Below, in pieces: positions 37,487 to 46,757 of a stretch of 64,000 nt of DNA. The translations under genes were made by a program, and so were the position numbers. The first letter of the stretch is position 1, and each line of letters begins with the position of its first letter. Source of the DNA: Pelistega suis (GTDB lineage Bacteria; Pseudomonadota; Gammaproteobacteria; Burkholderiales; Burkholderiaceae_B); contig NZ_JABGBN010000002.1 of the NCBI RefSeq assembly GCF_013133795.1, forward strand, positions 248,001-312,000. Reading direction: 5' to 3'. The notes beneath the pieces were generated by a model. The model was given only the letters and a program-made list of their open reading frames with translations, did not search any database and was not told where the DNA came from.

Positions 37487-38200
37487 TTAGATATGAACTA
37501 ATGTACCTTCGTCTTCACCCGCAATAGCGCGCTTTAACGCACCAGGTTTATTAATAGAAAATACATTAATAGGTAATTTTTGATCACGGCATAAAGCAAA
37601 CGCAGTAGCGTCCATGACTTCGAGACGTTTGCTAATTGCCTCATCAAACGAAATACGTGCATAACGTGTTGCGTTAGGGTCTTTCTTAGGGTCTGCCGTA
37701 TAGATGCCATCCACTTTAGTGGCTTTTAGTACAATTTCTGCACCAATTTCTGCACCACGTAAAGCAGCCGCTGTATCTGTCGTAAAGAATGGATTACCTG
37801 TGCCTGCTGCAAAAATCACTACGCGTTTTGCTTCTAAATAGCGTAAGGCCTTAGGACGAATATAAGGCTCAACCACTTGATCAATATTTAAAGCCGATTG
37901 TACGCGCGCAACTACACCATGATTTTTAAGGGCATCTTGCAATGCTAAGGCATTCATCACGGTAGCTAACATACCCATATAGTCTGCTGTCGCACGATCC
38001 ATACCTTGTGCACCCGGTGCAATACCACGAAAAATATTACCACCGCCGATAACAATAGCGAGTTCTACACCCTGTTTAGCTACTTCAGCAATTTCCTCTG
38101 TCATACGGATAATCGTTGAGCGATTAATACCGTAAGCATCCTCGCCCATAAGTGCTTCACCAGATAACTTTAAAAGCACGCGTTTGTATGATGTGGCCAT
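37487..38200 (-). CDS. pyrH: Uridylate kinase
   Basis: A 237-residue amino acid kinase-family UMP kinase that makes UDP. It shows '[18 protein letters not shown]', '[10 protein letters not shown]', '[17 protein letters not shown]' and '[15 protein letters not shown]'. Length and sequence are canonical. In most proteobacteria rpsB and tsf come immediately upstream; here the upstream gene is dusA, 61 bases away. Confidence 0.97.
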   Translation of the reverse strand: MATSYKRVLLKLSGEALMGEDAYGINRSTIIRMTEEIAEVAKQGVELAIVIGGGNIFRGIAPGAQGMDRATADYMGMLATVMNALALQDALKNHGVVARVQSALNIDQVVEPYIRPKALRYLEAKRVVIFAAGTGNPFFTTDTAAALRGAEIGAEIVLKATKVDGIYTADPKKDPNATRYARISFDEAISKRLEVMDATAFALCRDQKLPINVFSINKPGALKRAIAGEDEGTLVHI

Positions 38201-38261
38201 CTTAAATCCTTTTTATCGACAAAATAACAATCAAATGCCGTATATTATACGCTAAATTCCC

Positions 38262-39257
38262 TTAACAAAAGGGTAAAAATGCCTCTTCAATTAAAGTAAT
38301 ATCTCCTGCATTTAGGCGTTTAACATCCGATAGCAAACGACGAAAATGTCTAGCCCCCTGCTGACCATTCATCAAACCTAGCATTGGCTTGATTACTGCG
38401 CGCAATGGCGCACCTTCACTTAATGCTTTTTCTGCATAAGCCGTCATTTTTAGCATGACTTCTTTATTATCGGCCACCGCTACCTCAGGCCAAATCGCTT
38501 GGCTGATATCCCTTAACAAGTAAGGCTCATGCCATGCCGCTCGGCCAATCATAATACCGTCAAAGTCCGCTAATAAATCTTTAGCCTGTTCAAGCTGATG
38601 AATACCACCATTTAAAATAAACAAGGCATCAGGAAAATCTTTTTTCAGCTGAGCAACCACCTCGTACCGCAATGGAGGAATTTCACGATTATCTTTGGGT
38701 GACAAGCCTTTTAAGACAGCATTACGTGCATGAGATACAAAAACTCGACACCCCACATCATAAATTTTCGCTACAAAATCTCGCACAAAAGCATAGCTTT
38801 CATCGTAATCCAATCCTAGTCTGTGTTTTACCGTCACGGGGACAGTCACCGCATCTTGCATAGCCTTAATACAATCTGCGACTAAATCGGCTTCGGCCAT
38901 TAAACACGCACCAAATGCACCTTTTTGTACACGCTCCGAGGGACAACCACAATTGAGATTAATTTCGTCATAACCCCACTCTTGTCCTAATTTGGCACAA
39001 TGCACTAAAGCCTCTGGCTCACTACCACCTAGCTGTAATGCCACAGGATACTCTTCTTGATTAAACATTAAATGACGAGGCACATCCCCATAAATCAATG
39101 CTCCAGTGGTCACCATCTCTGTGTACAACAAAGCTTTAGGCGCTAATAAGCGATGAAAATAACGGCAATGCCTATCTGTCACATCCAGCATCGGCGCAAT
39201 AGATAATCGCCACGATTTTTCAGGGGCTTGATAAAGACCGAGTAAAGAGTTTTGCAT
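38262..39257 (-). CDS. dusA: tRNA-dihydrouridine synthase A
   Basis: A 331-residue FMN flavoprotein that reduces uridine in the tRNA D-loop (U20/U20a in E. coli). It has 'SIAPMLDVTDRHCRYFHRL', 'ALQLGGSEPEALVHCAKL' and the catalytic Cys in 'NLNCGCPSERVQKGAFGAC'. The DusA subgroup is supported by the ending 'MLGLMNGQQGARHFRRLLS'. It is 8 bases after the chloride channel gene on the same strand. Confidence 0.94.
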   Translation of the reverse strand: MQNSLLGLYQAPEKSWRLSIAPMLDVTDRHCRYFHRLLAPKALLYTEMVTTGALIYGDVPRHLMFNQEEYPVALQLGGSEPEALVHCAKLGQEWGYDEINLNCGCPSERVQKGAFGACLMAEADLVADCIKAMQDAVTVPVTVKHRLGLDYDESYAFVRDFVAKIYDVGCRVFVSHARNAVLKGLSPKDNREIPPLRYEVVAQLKKDFPDALFILNGGIHQLEQAKDLLADFDGIMIGRAAWHEPYLLRDISQAIWPEVAVADNKEVMLKMTAYAEKALSEGAPLRAVIKPMLGLMNGQQGARHFRRLLSDVKRLNAGDITLIEEAFLPFC

Positions 39258-39265
39258 ATTAAAAA

Positions 39266-41041
39266 TTAAGAAAGACGAATATCAACCGCTGTCTGTACGC
39301 TACGGTCATTTAATTGTTTAAGTTCACTATACTTACGTAACACATCGGATTTATAAACCACACCAAGTAAGCGCGGAGGGTCGTTTAAGTCCACAACGGG
39401 TAAACGCTCTCCTGCAAAGTTTACAAACGCATCCTGTGCCTGATCCAAATTCATCCCTATATGTAGAGGCTCTAGGTAGGTGCGCTCTATTAAATCAGGC
39501 GGAATAGATCCACTTAAATCCTGTCGTGATAATAACACACGTGTAATATTAGTATGTGCAATCGCCCCTAAATACTCTTGTTGTTCATTCACAATATAAA
39601 TGAATCGCACACTTTGCTCAGTAAACAAATCTACAGCATCCTGCAAGGTATTTTGAGGTCCTAGAATCGTATTCGTAGGATGTAATAAGCCTTTTACTTT
39701 TAATTTTGATAAAGCTAGACGAACCGCATCACTCTTATCTCGTTGTTCAATAACTTCAAACATTACGCGCCCCGTTATTTTACGAGAAACAAAATAAGCA
39801 AGCACCGTAGCTAAAATTAAGGGAGCAATCACCGAAAAGCTATGGCTCATTTCAACAATCAATACAACCGCTAGAAGTGGAGCACTTGTTGCTGCTCCCA
39901 AAAAAGAGCCCATACCGATAAGTACAACCAAAGGGGCGTAGACACTCATTTCAGGAAAAATAATAGACAATAGTTGCAAAATAAATAAAGAAACGCTCGC
40001 TCCCACGAGCATAACAGGAGTAATTACTCCGCCCACCGCACCAGCACCAACACTGAGCCCTGTTGAAATGACTTTCAGCAATAAAATAATCGCAATCGCA
40101 CTTAATCCCCAAGGTTGTGTTAAGTAGGAATGAATAAGTGCGTCGCCTTTACCTGCTGCCCATGACTCCACAATAAAAACAAGCCCTAATAAAAACCCAC
40201 CCAAGCCAAAACAGAGCACTTGTGGTAATTTTAACTTAGCAAAAAGATGACGACAAACATCCAAATACTTTAAAAATAACGGAGATAAAACACCTGATAG
40301 CAAACCTATGAGTACAGCAATCCAAATATAGCGTGTCCCTACCAATTCAATCGCTGGAATTTCATACAACCACGACTGGTAACCTAAACTTGAAATCGTG
40401 ATAAAAGAACTAGCCGATGCTACTAATAATGGTGCTAAGATATGACTTGCCATGCTTCCCAACACAATTTCTGCCACCAGTAAAGCACCCGCAATTGGAG
40501 CAAAATAGGCCGCAGCGACACCAGCAGATGCGCCACAAGCCACTAATAAGCGTAAATGGGTAGGTGCTAATCGAAAAAAACGTCCAAGCGCAGAGCCAAC
40601 CATCGCGGCTAGGTGAATAATCGGACCCTCTCGTCCCAAAGACCAGCCTGAGGCGGATACACTTAAAGAAGAGAATACGCGCAACATCCCTTGTCGTAAC
40701 GACAAACGACCATCTCCGATAGCTACAGCCTCCATGTAGTCCGAGTTGGCATCAACCTTAATGCGTGATGCTAAATACAGACAAAGCCCCGCAATCAAGC
40801 CGCCTACCGTAGGAATCAATAAGCGCTCTGCAACTGTCCACCCCCCTGCTATTTCTACTGCATCACCAGAAACACCACTATGCAGAACCTGTAATAGCTT
40901 AATCGACTCATGAAAGGCCGCTGTCGTCAATGCTCCCGCTATCCCTAGAATAGCCGCCCAGACCAATATCGCCGCCTGTGTAAATAACACCGGTTTATTA
41001 GCAAGAAAAGAACGAAATCGCAAGACGTTTTTCTTTAGCAT
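39266..41041 (-). CDS. ClC-family chloride channel/transporter with CBS domains
   Basis: A 591-residue ClC protein. The membrane part (about residues 15-430) holds the selectivity motifs 'GREGPIIHLAAMVG', including the gating Glu, and 'VGAGAVGGVITPVMLVGA'. The C-terminal ~140 residues form two CBS domains ('LGAIAHTNITRVLLS' and 'LLGVVYKSDVLRKY') that usually sense nucleotides. The gating Glu fits either a Cl-/H+ exchanger or a channel; the internal proton Glu was not identified, so the mode is open. It is divergent from thrB. Confidence 0.88.
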   Translation of the reverse strand: MLKKNVLRFRSFLANKPVLFTQAAILVWAAILGIAGALTTAAFHESIKLLQVLHSGVSGDAVEIAGGWTVAERLLIPTVGGLIAGLCLYLASRIKVDANSDYMEAVAIGDGRLSLRQGMLRVFSSLSVSASGWSLGREGPIIHLAAMVGSALGRFFRLAPTHLRLLVACGASAGVAAAYFAPIAGALLVAEIVLGSMASHILAPLLVASASSFITISSLGYQSWLYEIPAIELVGTRYIWIAVLIGLLSGVLSPLFLKYLDVCRHLFAKLKLPQVLCFGLGGFLLGLVFIVESWAAGKGDALIHSYLTQPWGLSAIAIILLLKVISTGLSVGAGAVGGVITPVMLVGASVSLFILQLLSIIFPEMSVYAPLVVLIGMGSFLGAATSAPLLAVVLIVEMSHSFSVIAPLILATVLAYFVSRKITGRVMFEVIEQRDKSDAVRLALSKLKVKGLLHPTNTILGPQNTLQDAVDLFTEQSVRFIYIVNEQQEYLGAIAHTNITRVLLSRQDLSGSIPPDLIERTYLEPLHIGMNLDQAQDAFVNFAGERLPVVDLNDPPRLLGVVYKSDVLRKYSELKQLNDRSVQTAVDIRLS

Positions 41042-41208
41042 AACGTGGTTTTAAAAATTCTTTGAGAATAAGTAAGAAATAAATGAACAAAACATTTCGT
41101 AAAACACCTCTCATTTTAAACGGATTATTCCCAGATACCGTCTATTTTGGGTGAATTTTAGGGATTTTTTGATAAAATACATTTTATTTTTCTAGTATCT
41201 ACGTCGAA

Positions 41209-42177
41209 ATGGCTGTTTTCACCTCTATCACTAACGAACAAGCACAAGCCTACTTGCAAGAATATAATCTCGGTGAGCTTGTTTCTCTACAAGGCATTAC
41301 AGCCGGTATTGAAAATACCAATTTTTTTCTCAATACCACCAAGGGTGAATATGTCCTAACAATTTTCGAAGTACTTACTTTTGAGCAACTTCCTTTTTAT
41401 ATCCAATTAATGCACCACTTGGCAAGTAAAGGGATTAAAGTTCCTATGCCGCAAGTACGTAAAGATGGTCAATTAATTGGAAAACTCATGGGGAAACCTG
41501 CCAGTATTGTCACGCGTTTAATGGGTGGATACGAAGCTACCCCTAGTAAAGCGCATTGCATTCTAGCGGCAGAAATTCAAGCACACATTCATCTTGCGAC
41601 ACAGGATTACCCTATCCATCAACCTAACTTACGAGGTTTGACTTGGTGGCAAAGTAATTATCCTAAAATTGAACCTTTTTTAAGCCCAGAATTAAATAGC
41701 TTTTATCAACAAGCCTTAAACGAACAAATTGAAGTACAACACTCTAGCGCTTGGGAAAACCTTCCCGGTAGTGCTTGTCATTGTGACTTATTTAGAGACA
41801 ATGTCCTTTTTGCAGGTACATACCAAAACCCAACCATGGGTGGTGTCATCGATTTTTACTTTGCTGGTGTCGATAAATGGATTTTTGATGTCGCTGTAGC
41901 GGTGAATGACTGGTGTATTCAACGCGATACTGGCGAGTTTATTCGTCCCAACGTAAAAGCGTGGTTACAAACCTATCATAAGATTCGCCCATTCACTGAT
42001 GATGAACGTGCTTTATGGCCGCAAGCTCTGCGTGCCGCAGCACTACGCTTTTGGACATCACGGCTTTACGATTTCTATTTACCCCGTGCAGCAGAAACTT
42101 TAAAACCGCATGACCCAACACATTTTGAACGTGTTCTCAAGCAACGCTTCAAAGGTTATATCCCAGAGCTTCCTTAA
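41209..42177 (+). CDS. thrB: Homoserine kinase (ThrB type II)
   Basis: A 322-residue aminoglycoside phosphotransferase-fold homoserine kinase, the form used in place of the GHMP type in many beta- and alphaproteobacteria. It phosphorylates homoserine for threonine synthesis. The start 'EYNLGELVSLQGITAGIENTN' spans residues about 19-39, and the kinase loop 'SACHCDLFRDNVLF' with 'GGVIDFYFAG' holds the catalytic Asp and the metal site. It is the first gene after a 167-base divergent promoter region. Confidence 0.92.
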   Translation: MAVFTSITNEQAQAYLQEYNLGELVSLQGITAGIENTNFFLNTTKGEYVLTIFEVLTFEQLPFYIQLMHHLASKGIKVPMPQVRKDGQLIGKLMGKPASIVTRLMGGYEATPSKAHCILAAEIQAHIHLATQDYPIHQPNLRGLTWWQSNYPKIEPFLSPELNSFYQQALNEQIEVQHSSAWENLPGSACHCDLFRDNVLFAGTYQNPTMGGVIDFYFAGVDKWIFDVAVAVNDWCIQRDTGEFIRPNVKAWLQTYHKIRPFTDDERALWPQALRAAALRFWTSRLYDFYLPRAAETLKPHDPTHFERVLKQRFKGYIPELP

Positions 42178-42186
42178 GAATTTATC

Positions 42187-42954
42187 ATGGTTCCTATTAT
42201 TCGCTCCTATTCCCCTACTGTAGCCATAAGTTGGTTTAAACAAGGTATTGCACTTTATAAAAAGCAATTTATCCGTTTATCCCTTGTTTTTATTGTGGCA
42301 TCCATGCTGATGTCAATGGCAACCGTATTACCGATTATTGGTTTATTGCTAGCACTAGTTTCTGTGCCTCTTTCACAGATGCTACTTTTTAATGCGGCTT
42401 ATGGTACTCGTTTACGAGGTCATTTTCTGATGAGTGACTTACGCCAAAAACTGCACACATCTAAAATATGGTCAAGGCTACTCTTTGCGGCTTTTATTAA
42501 TGTGGCTATTGTGTATATGATTTTGTCGATTACAATGCCAAGCCTCCCGCTCTCTCCGGAAGCCTTTCTCAATCTTTCTAGTGAAGAAATGCAAAAGATT
42601 GTTGCGCAGACATATACCTTATCTAGCCTAGCTACACCATTTTTTTGTATTTGCGTTTATTTACTGCTATCTTTCTGGGTATATCCTTTAATTTGCTGGG
42701 AAGATAGCCCTGTCGTTCGTGCCTTTATTCAGTCATTTAAAGCATCAATGTCCAATGCCTTAGCACTCTCCCTTCTCATTGGATTTTTTGTTGGTTTAAG
42801 CATCATTGCTATTTTTGCCACACAAACAATTTTTGCTGCTCTTTTGCCTGGTGCTTTTATGACAGCAGCATTATTTGTGATAAATACGATTATTGTTGCA
42901 CTCTATATTTGCCTTTTTGTCGCTTATATGGAAATTTTTTACGGAAAAGAATAA
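42187..42954 (+). CDS. Polytopic membrane protein, BPSS1780-like
   Basis: A 255-residue protein with about six membrane helices and no catalytic motif. It begins 'SYSPTVAISWFKQGIALYKKQ', a soluble start followed by a first helix, as in the betaproteobacterial 'BPSS1780 family' of membrane proteins of unknown function. It lies 9 bases behind thrB, which suggests shared transcription, and 28 bases before loiP. The family name rests on recall of the N-terminal pattern only. Confidence 0.6.
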   Translation: MVPIIRSYSPTVAISWFKQGIALYKKQFIRLSLVFIVASMLMSMATVLPIIGLLLALVSVPLSQMLLFNAAYGTRLRGHFLMSDLRQKLHTSKIWSRLLFAAFINVAIVYMILSITMPSLPLSPEAFLNLSSEEMQKIVAQTYTLSSLATPFFCICVYLLLSFWVYPLICWEDSPVVRAFIQSFKASMSNALALSLLIGFFVGLSIIAIFATQTIFAALLPGAFMTAALFVINTIIVALYICLFVAYMEIFYGKE

Positions 42955-42982
42955 CGTTTTATTTTTAATGAGGGAAATTATT

Positions 42983-43738
42983 ATGAAAAAACTCGTTCTA
43001 GCCACAGTATTAGGTACAGTAGCATTGACTGGTTGTGCTAATTTAGACGTAGGTAGCGTCATGAACGTAGGCGGTAGTCTATTTAAAGCCGCTACGCTTT
43101 CTGATCAAGAGATGCACGCTATTGGTCTTGCTACAACACAAAAATACGATGCAGAAAGCAAAGTTGCTGGTTCAAAAAGTAAATATACTCAACGTTTGAA
43201 TAAATTAACACGCAACCTTAAAACATACGAAGGCAAGACGCTTTCTTATAAAGTGTACTTATCTAATGAAGTTAATGCTTTCGTGACACCAAGCGGTGAC
43301 GTGCGCGTGTACTCTGGTCTCATGGATAAAATGACAGATGACGAATTAGTATTCGTTTTAGGTCACGAAATTGGTCACTTTGTTCATCAACACAGCAAAG
43401 GTCGTGTTCGTACACAATATTTAGCTATCGCAGCACAACAAGCAGCTGGTTTAAGCTCTAATGCTCTTCTGGCTAGCCTCTCACAATCACAATTAGGTGA
43501 GTTAGCTAAAGGTGTCGTCAATGCACAATACTCTCAAAGCAACGAGTACGAAGCAGACGCTTATGGCTTAAAGGTATTAAAAGAAACTAACCGTAATCCT
43601 CAAGCAGCGGTAACATCATTACGTAAATTAGCATCGTTAAGTGAATCTGGTGGTTTAGCAGAAGCTTTATTAGGCTCTCACCCTGACTCAAACAAACGTG
43701 CTGATCGTATCGAAAAAATGTTGGCATCTGGTAAATAA
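42983..43738 (+). CDS. loiP: M48-family metalloprotease lipoprotein, LoiP-like
   Basis: A 251-residue outer-membrane-type lipoprotein protease. The lipobox LTGC gives Cys19 or so, followed by 'SVMNVGGSLFKAATLSDQE'. The zinc motif is HEIGH in 'VLGHEIGHFVHQHSK', and the third ligand lies in 'NEYEADAYGLKVL'. Similarity to E. coli LoiP (YggG) is strong, including 'VRVYSGLMDKMTDDELVFV' and 'LSQSQLGELAKGVVNAQ'. The start was set at ATG 42983, preceded by GAGGGAAA; the longer ORF overlaps the upstream gene. Confidence 0.9.
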   Translation: MKKLVLATVLGTVALTGCANLDVGSVMNVGGSLFKAATLSDQEMHAIGLATTQKYDAESKVAGSKSKYTQRLNKLTRNLKTYEGKTLSYKVYLSNEVNAFVTPSGDVRVYSGLMDKMTDDELVFVLGHEIGHFVHQHSKGRVRTQYLAIAAQQAAGLSSNALLASLSQSQLGELAKGVVNAQYSQSNEYEADAYGLKVLKETNRNPQAAVTSLRKLASLSESGGLAEALLGSHPDSNKRADRIEKMLASGK

Positions 43739-43771
43739 TTGTCTGATGTAAAAACATTGCACCTAATCCAT

Positions 43772-43800
43772 AAACCCTTCGCGTAAACAGCGAAGGGTTT
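43772..43800 (+). terminator. Terminator after loiP
   Basis: A perfect 11-bp stem AAACCCTTCGC/GCGAAGGGTTT with a 7-base loop, ending in TTTATTATT, lies 33 bases after the loiP stop. It is a textbook Rho-independent terminator. Confidence 0.85.
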
Positions 43801-43830
43801 ATTATTGGTCTATTACTTCCCAGATATGCT

Positions 43831-43865
43831 AATAGCCCACTATATATTTTATATAGTGGGCTATT
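43831..43865. terminator. Terminator between etfA and loiP, bidirectional shape
   Basis: A perfect 15-bp stem (43831-43845 with 43851-43865) around a 5-base loop ATTTT. It lies 32 bases past the etfA stop on the minus strand and is followed by T-rich sequence in the plus direction as well (CTATTTTAAG). Most likely it ends the etfBA transcript and backs up the loiP terminator. Confidence 0.75.
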
Positions 43866-43897
43866 TTAAGCCAATGGACTAAACCATTGTCATAGCA

Positions 43898-44827
43898 TTA
43901 AAGCGCTTTTTCTAACTCTGGAACAGCTGTAAATAAATCAGCAACTAGACCATAGTCAGCCACACCAAAGATAGGTGCTTCTGCATCTTTATTGATGGCA
44001 ACGATAACTTTAGAGTCTTTCATCCCTGCTAAGTGCTGAATCGCACCAGAAATACCCACAGCGATATAAAGTTGTGGCGCAACGACTTTACCGGTTTGAC
44101 CTACTTGGAGATCATTCGGTGCATAGCCAGCGTCTACTGCAGCACGAGAAGCGCCCACAGCAGCACCTAATTTATCAGCGACACCATCAAGAATCTTGAA
44201 GTTTTCTGCACTACCTAGACCACGACCGCCTGATACGATAACAGATGCTGCCGTTAACTCAGGGCGAGCACTCTTCACAACTTCACGACTCACAAACGCA
44301 CTTAAACCACTATCCGCAACAGCAGCGACTGACTCAACGGTTGCCGTACCACCTGTTGCCGCCACCGCGTCAAATGCCGTTGTACGCACAGTAATTACTT
44401 TTTTGGCATCAGCACTCTTAACTGTCGCAATAGCATTACCTGCATAAATAGGACGTTCAAAAGTATCTGCATCAACTACTGCGGTGATTTCAGAGATTTG
44501 TGCTACATCCAATTTGGCGGCAACACGAGGAGCCGTATTTTTACCAGAAGCTGTCGCTGGGAATAAGATATGCGAATAAGCACCTGCTACTTGAAGCACT
44601 TGCTCAGCCACATTTTCAGCTAAGTCATTGGCTAAAGCATCACTGTCAGCTACTAGAACTTTAGCTACGCCAGCCACCGCTGCCGCTGCTGTTGCCACTG
44701 CATCAACGCCCTTACCTGCAACTAATACATGAACTTCACTATCTAATTTAGCTGCTGCCGCTACTGTATTTAACGTTGCCCCTTTTAATACACTATTATC
44801 GTGTTCTGCAATTACGAGTACTGTCAT
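43898..44827 (-). CDS. etfA: Electron transfer flavoprotein alpha subunit
   Basis: A 309-residue subunit that binds FAD and passes electrons from acyl-CoA and other dehydrogenases to ETF:ubiquinone oxidoreductase. The C-terminal FAD domain shows '[20 protein letters not shown]', '[19 protein letters not shown]' and '[15 protein letters not shown]'. It is one base behind etfB. Confidence 0.96.
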   Translation of the reverse strand: MTVLVIAEHDNSVLKGATLNTVAAAAKLDSEVHVLVAGKGVDAVATAAAAVAGVAKVLVADSDALANDLAENVAEQVLQVAGAYSHILFPATASGKNTAPRVAAKLDVAQISEITAVVDADTFERPIYAGNAIATVKSADAKKVITVRTTAFDAVAATGGTATVESVAAVADSGLSAFVSREVVKSARPELTAASVIVSGGRGLGSAENFKILDGVADKLGAAVGASRAAVDAGYAPNDLQVGQTGKVVAPQLYIAVGISGAIQHLAGMKDSKVIVAINKDAEAPIFGVADYGLVADLFTAVPELEKAL

Positions 44828-44828
44828 C

Positions 44829-45578
44829 TTAAATCACCTTTGCTTCATTCTTTAATTTATCAACAAGTGTCGCTACATCAGGTACTTTAATACCAGCTTG
44901 ACGAGCAGCAGGCTCAGTTACTTTTAAGACACTTAGACGTGGTGATACATCCACACCTAATGCTTCTGGAGTCAATGTCTCGAGTGGTTTTTTCTTCGCT
45001 TGCATAATCTTAGGCAATGTGGCATAGCGAGGCTCATTCAAACGTAAGTCTGTAGTAATAATTGCAGGTAGCTTAAGACTTAACGTCTCTAAACCACCGT
45101 CAATTTCGCGCGTCACTTTAACACGATCACCTTCTACGACAACCTCACTTGCAAAAGTCGCTTGTGGCCAACCTAGTAAAGCAGCTAACATTTGACCTGT
45201 TTGATTAGCATCATCATCAATCGCTTGCTTACCTAAAATAATCAGCTGTGGCGCTTCTTTGTCTGCCACGGCTTTTAATAATTTAGCGACTGCTAAAGGT
45301 TGCAATTGGGCATTAGTCTCTACAAGAACACCACGATCAGCACCAATTGCCATGGCCGAACGAATTTGTTCTTGGCATTGTGATACACCGCAAGATACAG
45401 CAACAATCTCTGTTGCTACACCCTTTTCTTTTAGACGAGTAGCTTCTTCAACCGCAATCTCGTCAAAAGGGTTCATTGACATTTTTACATTTGCAATATC
45501 CACATCTGTGTTATCAGACTTCACGCGTACTTTGACGTTATAGTCAACAACACGCTTCACAGGTACTAATACCTTCAT
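44829..45578 (-). CDS. etfB: Electron transfer flavoprotein beta subunit
   Basis: A 249-residue AMP-binding subunit of the ETF heterodimer. It begins '[19 protein letters not shown]' and has '[19 protein letters not shown]' and '[21 protein letters not shown]', the last being the ETF-beta signature. A strong ribosome site (GAGGAGA) precedes ATG 45578. The gene order etfB-etfA is usual; no acyl-CoA dehydrogenase follows. Confidence 0.96.
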   Translation of the reverse strand: MKVLVPVKRVVDYNVKVRVKSDNTDVDIANVKMSMNPFDEIAVEEATRLKEKGVATEIVAVSCGVSQCQEQIRSAMAIGADRGVLVETNAQLQPLAVAKLLKAVADKEAPQLIILGKQAIDDDANQTGQMLAALLGWPQATFASEVVVEGDRVKVTREIDGGLETLSLKLPAIITTDLRLNEPRYATLPKIMQAKKKPLETLTPEALGVDVSPRLSVLKVTEPAARQAGIKVPDVATLVDKLKNEAKVI

Positions 45579-45661
45579 CCACTATCTCCTCGGATAAAAT
45601 TAAAACCAAATTGTTACTATATGATACACCGTTCAACACAATTTGCCAAACGATATACCTA

Positions 45662-46588
45662 TTAAACCCTTGCTAGCGTTTTAATATGCTCTACGGCACT
45701 ACGCCCTAAAGCAGATAAGGCATATCCGCCCTCTAAGAAACTAATGACTCTCCCTTCGCAGTAGCTATCGGCTACTTGCATTAATTGCTCAGTCATCCAG
45801 ACAAAGTCCTTTTCAACTAAATCCATCTGCCCCATTTCATCTTCACGATGCGCATCAAATCCAGCAGAAATAAGTAATAAATCTGGCTGATACGCATGCA
45901 TATCCGGCAACCAATGTTCTGTCACAATACGCTCCACCTGTGCCATACCTGTAAAAGCAGGTACGGGGGTATTAAGCATATTTTTCGCCACATTTTCTGT
46001 ACCAGAATGAGGGAATAAGGGATGTTGAAAAAAACTATACATCCGCACAAAGGGATGATTTTCAAAGATTTTTTCTGTCCCGTTACCGTGATGGACATCA
46101 AAGTCCACGATAGCAATGCGTTTTAGACCATATTTTTCAATGGCATAAGCGGCTGCGACGGCCACATTATTAAAAAAACAAAAACCTGTACTACGGTCTG
46201 GTTCAGCATGATGTCCAGGTGGTCTTACACTACAAAAGGCATTTTTTGCTTTTTTAGCCATCAACTGATCAACCGCCAAAATACCAGAGCCTGCTGCATG
46301 CAGAGCTGCCGTATACGTATGAGGATTAAGACAAGTTTCCTCGGTATCCACATTAAAATAGCCCTCAATCGGCGTATTCTCTCGAATAAAATCAATATAA
46401 GATACCCGATGAACACGTGATAAATCTAGCACCGATGCCTTTGGGGCTTCCATATGATTGACATAATCACTCACCCCACTCGCCACCAAACGATCACTAA
46501 TCGCATCTAAGCGCTTAGGTGATTCAGGATGCCAACGATGCATCATATGCAAGCGACATGCAGGATGGGTAATAAATAATGTATCCAC
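45662..46588 (-). CDS. Histone deacetylase-like amidohydrolase
   Basis: A 308-residue zinc amidohydrolase of the HDAC/AcuC/acetylpolyamine amidohydrolase family. Zinc and catalytic residues are visible in 'RPPGHHAEPDRSTGF', 'VDFDVHHGNGTEKIF' and 'SAGFDAHREDEMGQ'. The substrate may be an acetylated protein or polyamine. The start was put at GTG 46588 (AAAAGGAA six bases upstream), which gives the usual beginning 'TLFITHPACRLH'; an ORF from 46708 adds 40 unrelated, basic residues. It lies upstream of etfB on the same strand with an 83-base gap. Confidence 0.9.
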   Translation of the reverse strand: MDTLFITHPACRLHMMHRWHPESPKRLDAISDRLVASGVSDYVNHMEAPKASVLDLSRVHRVSYIDFIRENTPIEGYFNVDTEETCLNPHTYTAALHAAGSGILAVDQLMAKKAKNAFCSVRPPGHHAEPDRSTGFCFFNNVAVAAAYAIEKYGLKRIAIVDFDVHHGNGTEKIFENHPFVRMYSFFQHPLFPHSGTENVAKNMLNTPVPAFTGMAQVERIVTEHWLPDMHAYQPDLLLISAGFDAHREDEMGQMDLVEKDFVWMTEQLMQVADSYCEGRVISFLEGGYALSALGRSAVEHIKTLARV

Positions 46589-46757
46589 AGTCTTCCTTTT
46601 AAAATCCTTGTCTACTCCTAGAGGATAACTTTTTTTTATATGACTGTCTTTTAGTGTTTCCACCGATACCCGTTTACTTGAGGTCTTAACCTTCCTTAAC
46701 ATACGCACAATGAATTACTGGTAAACTCTAGCTATCTTTTATTTGGGGAATACTACT

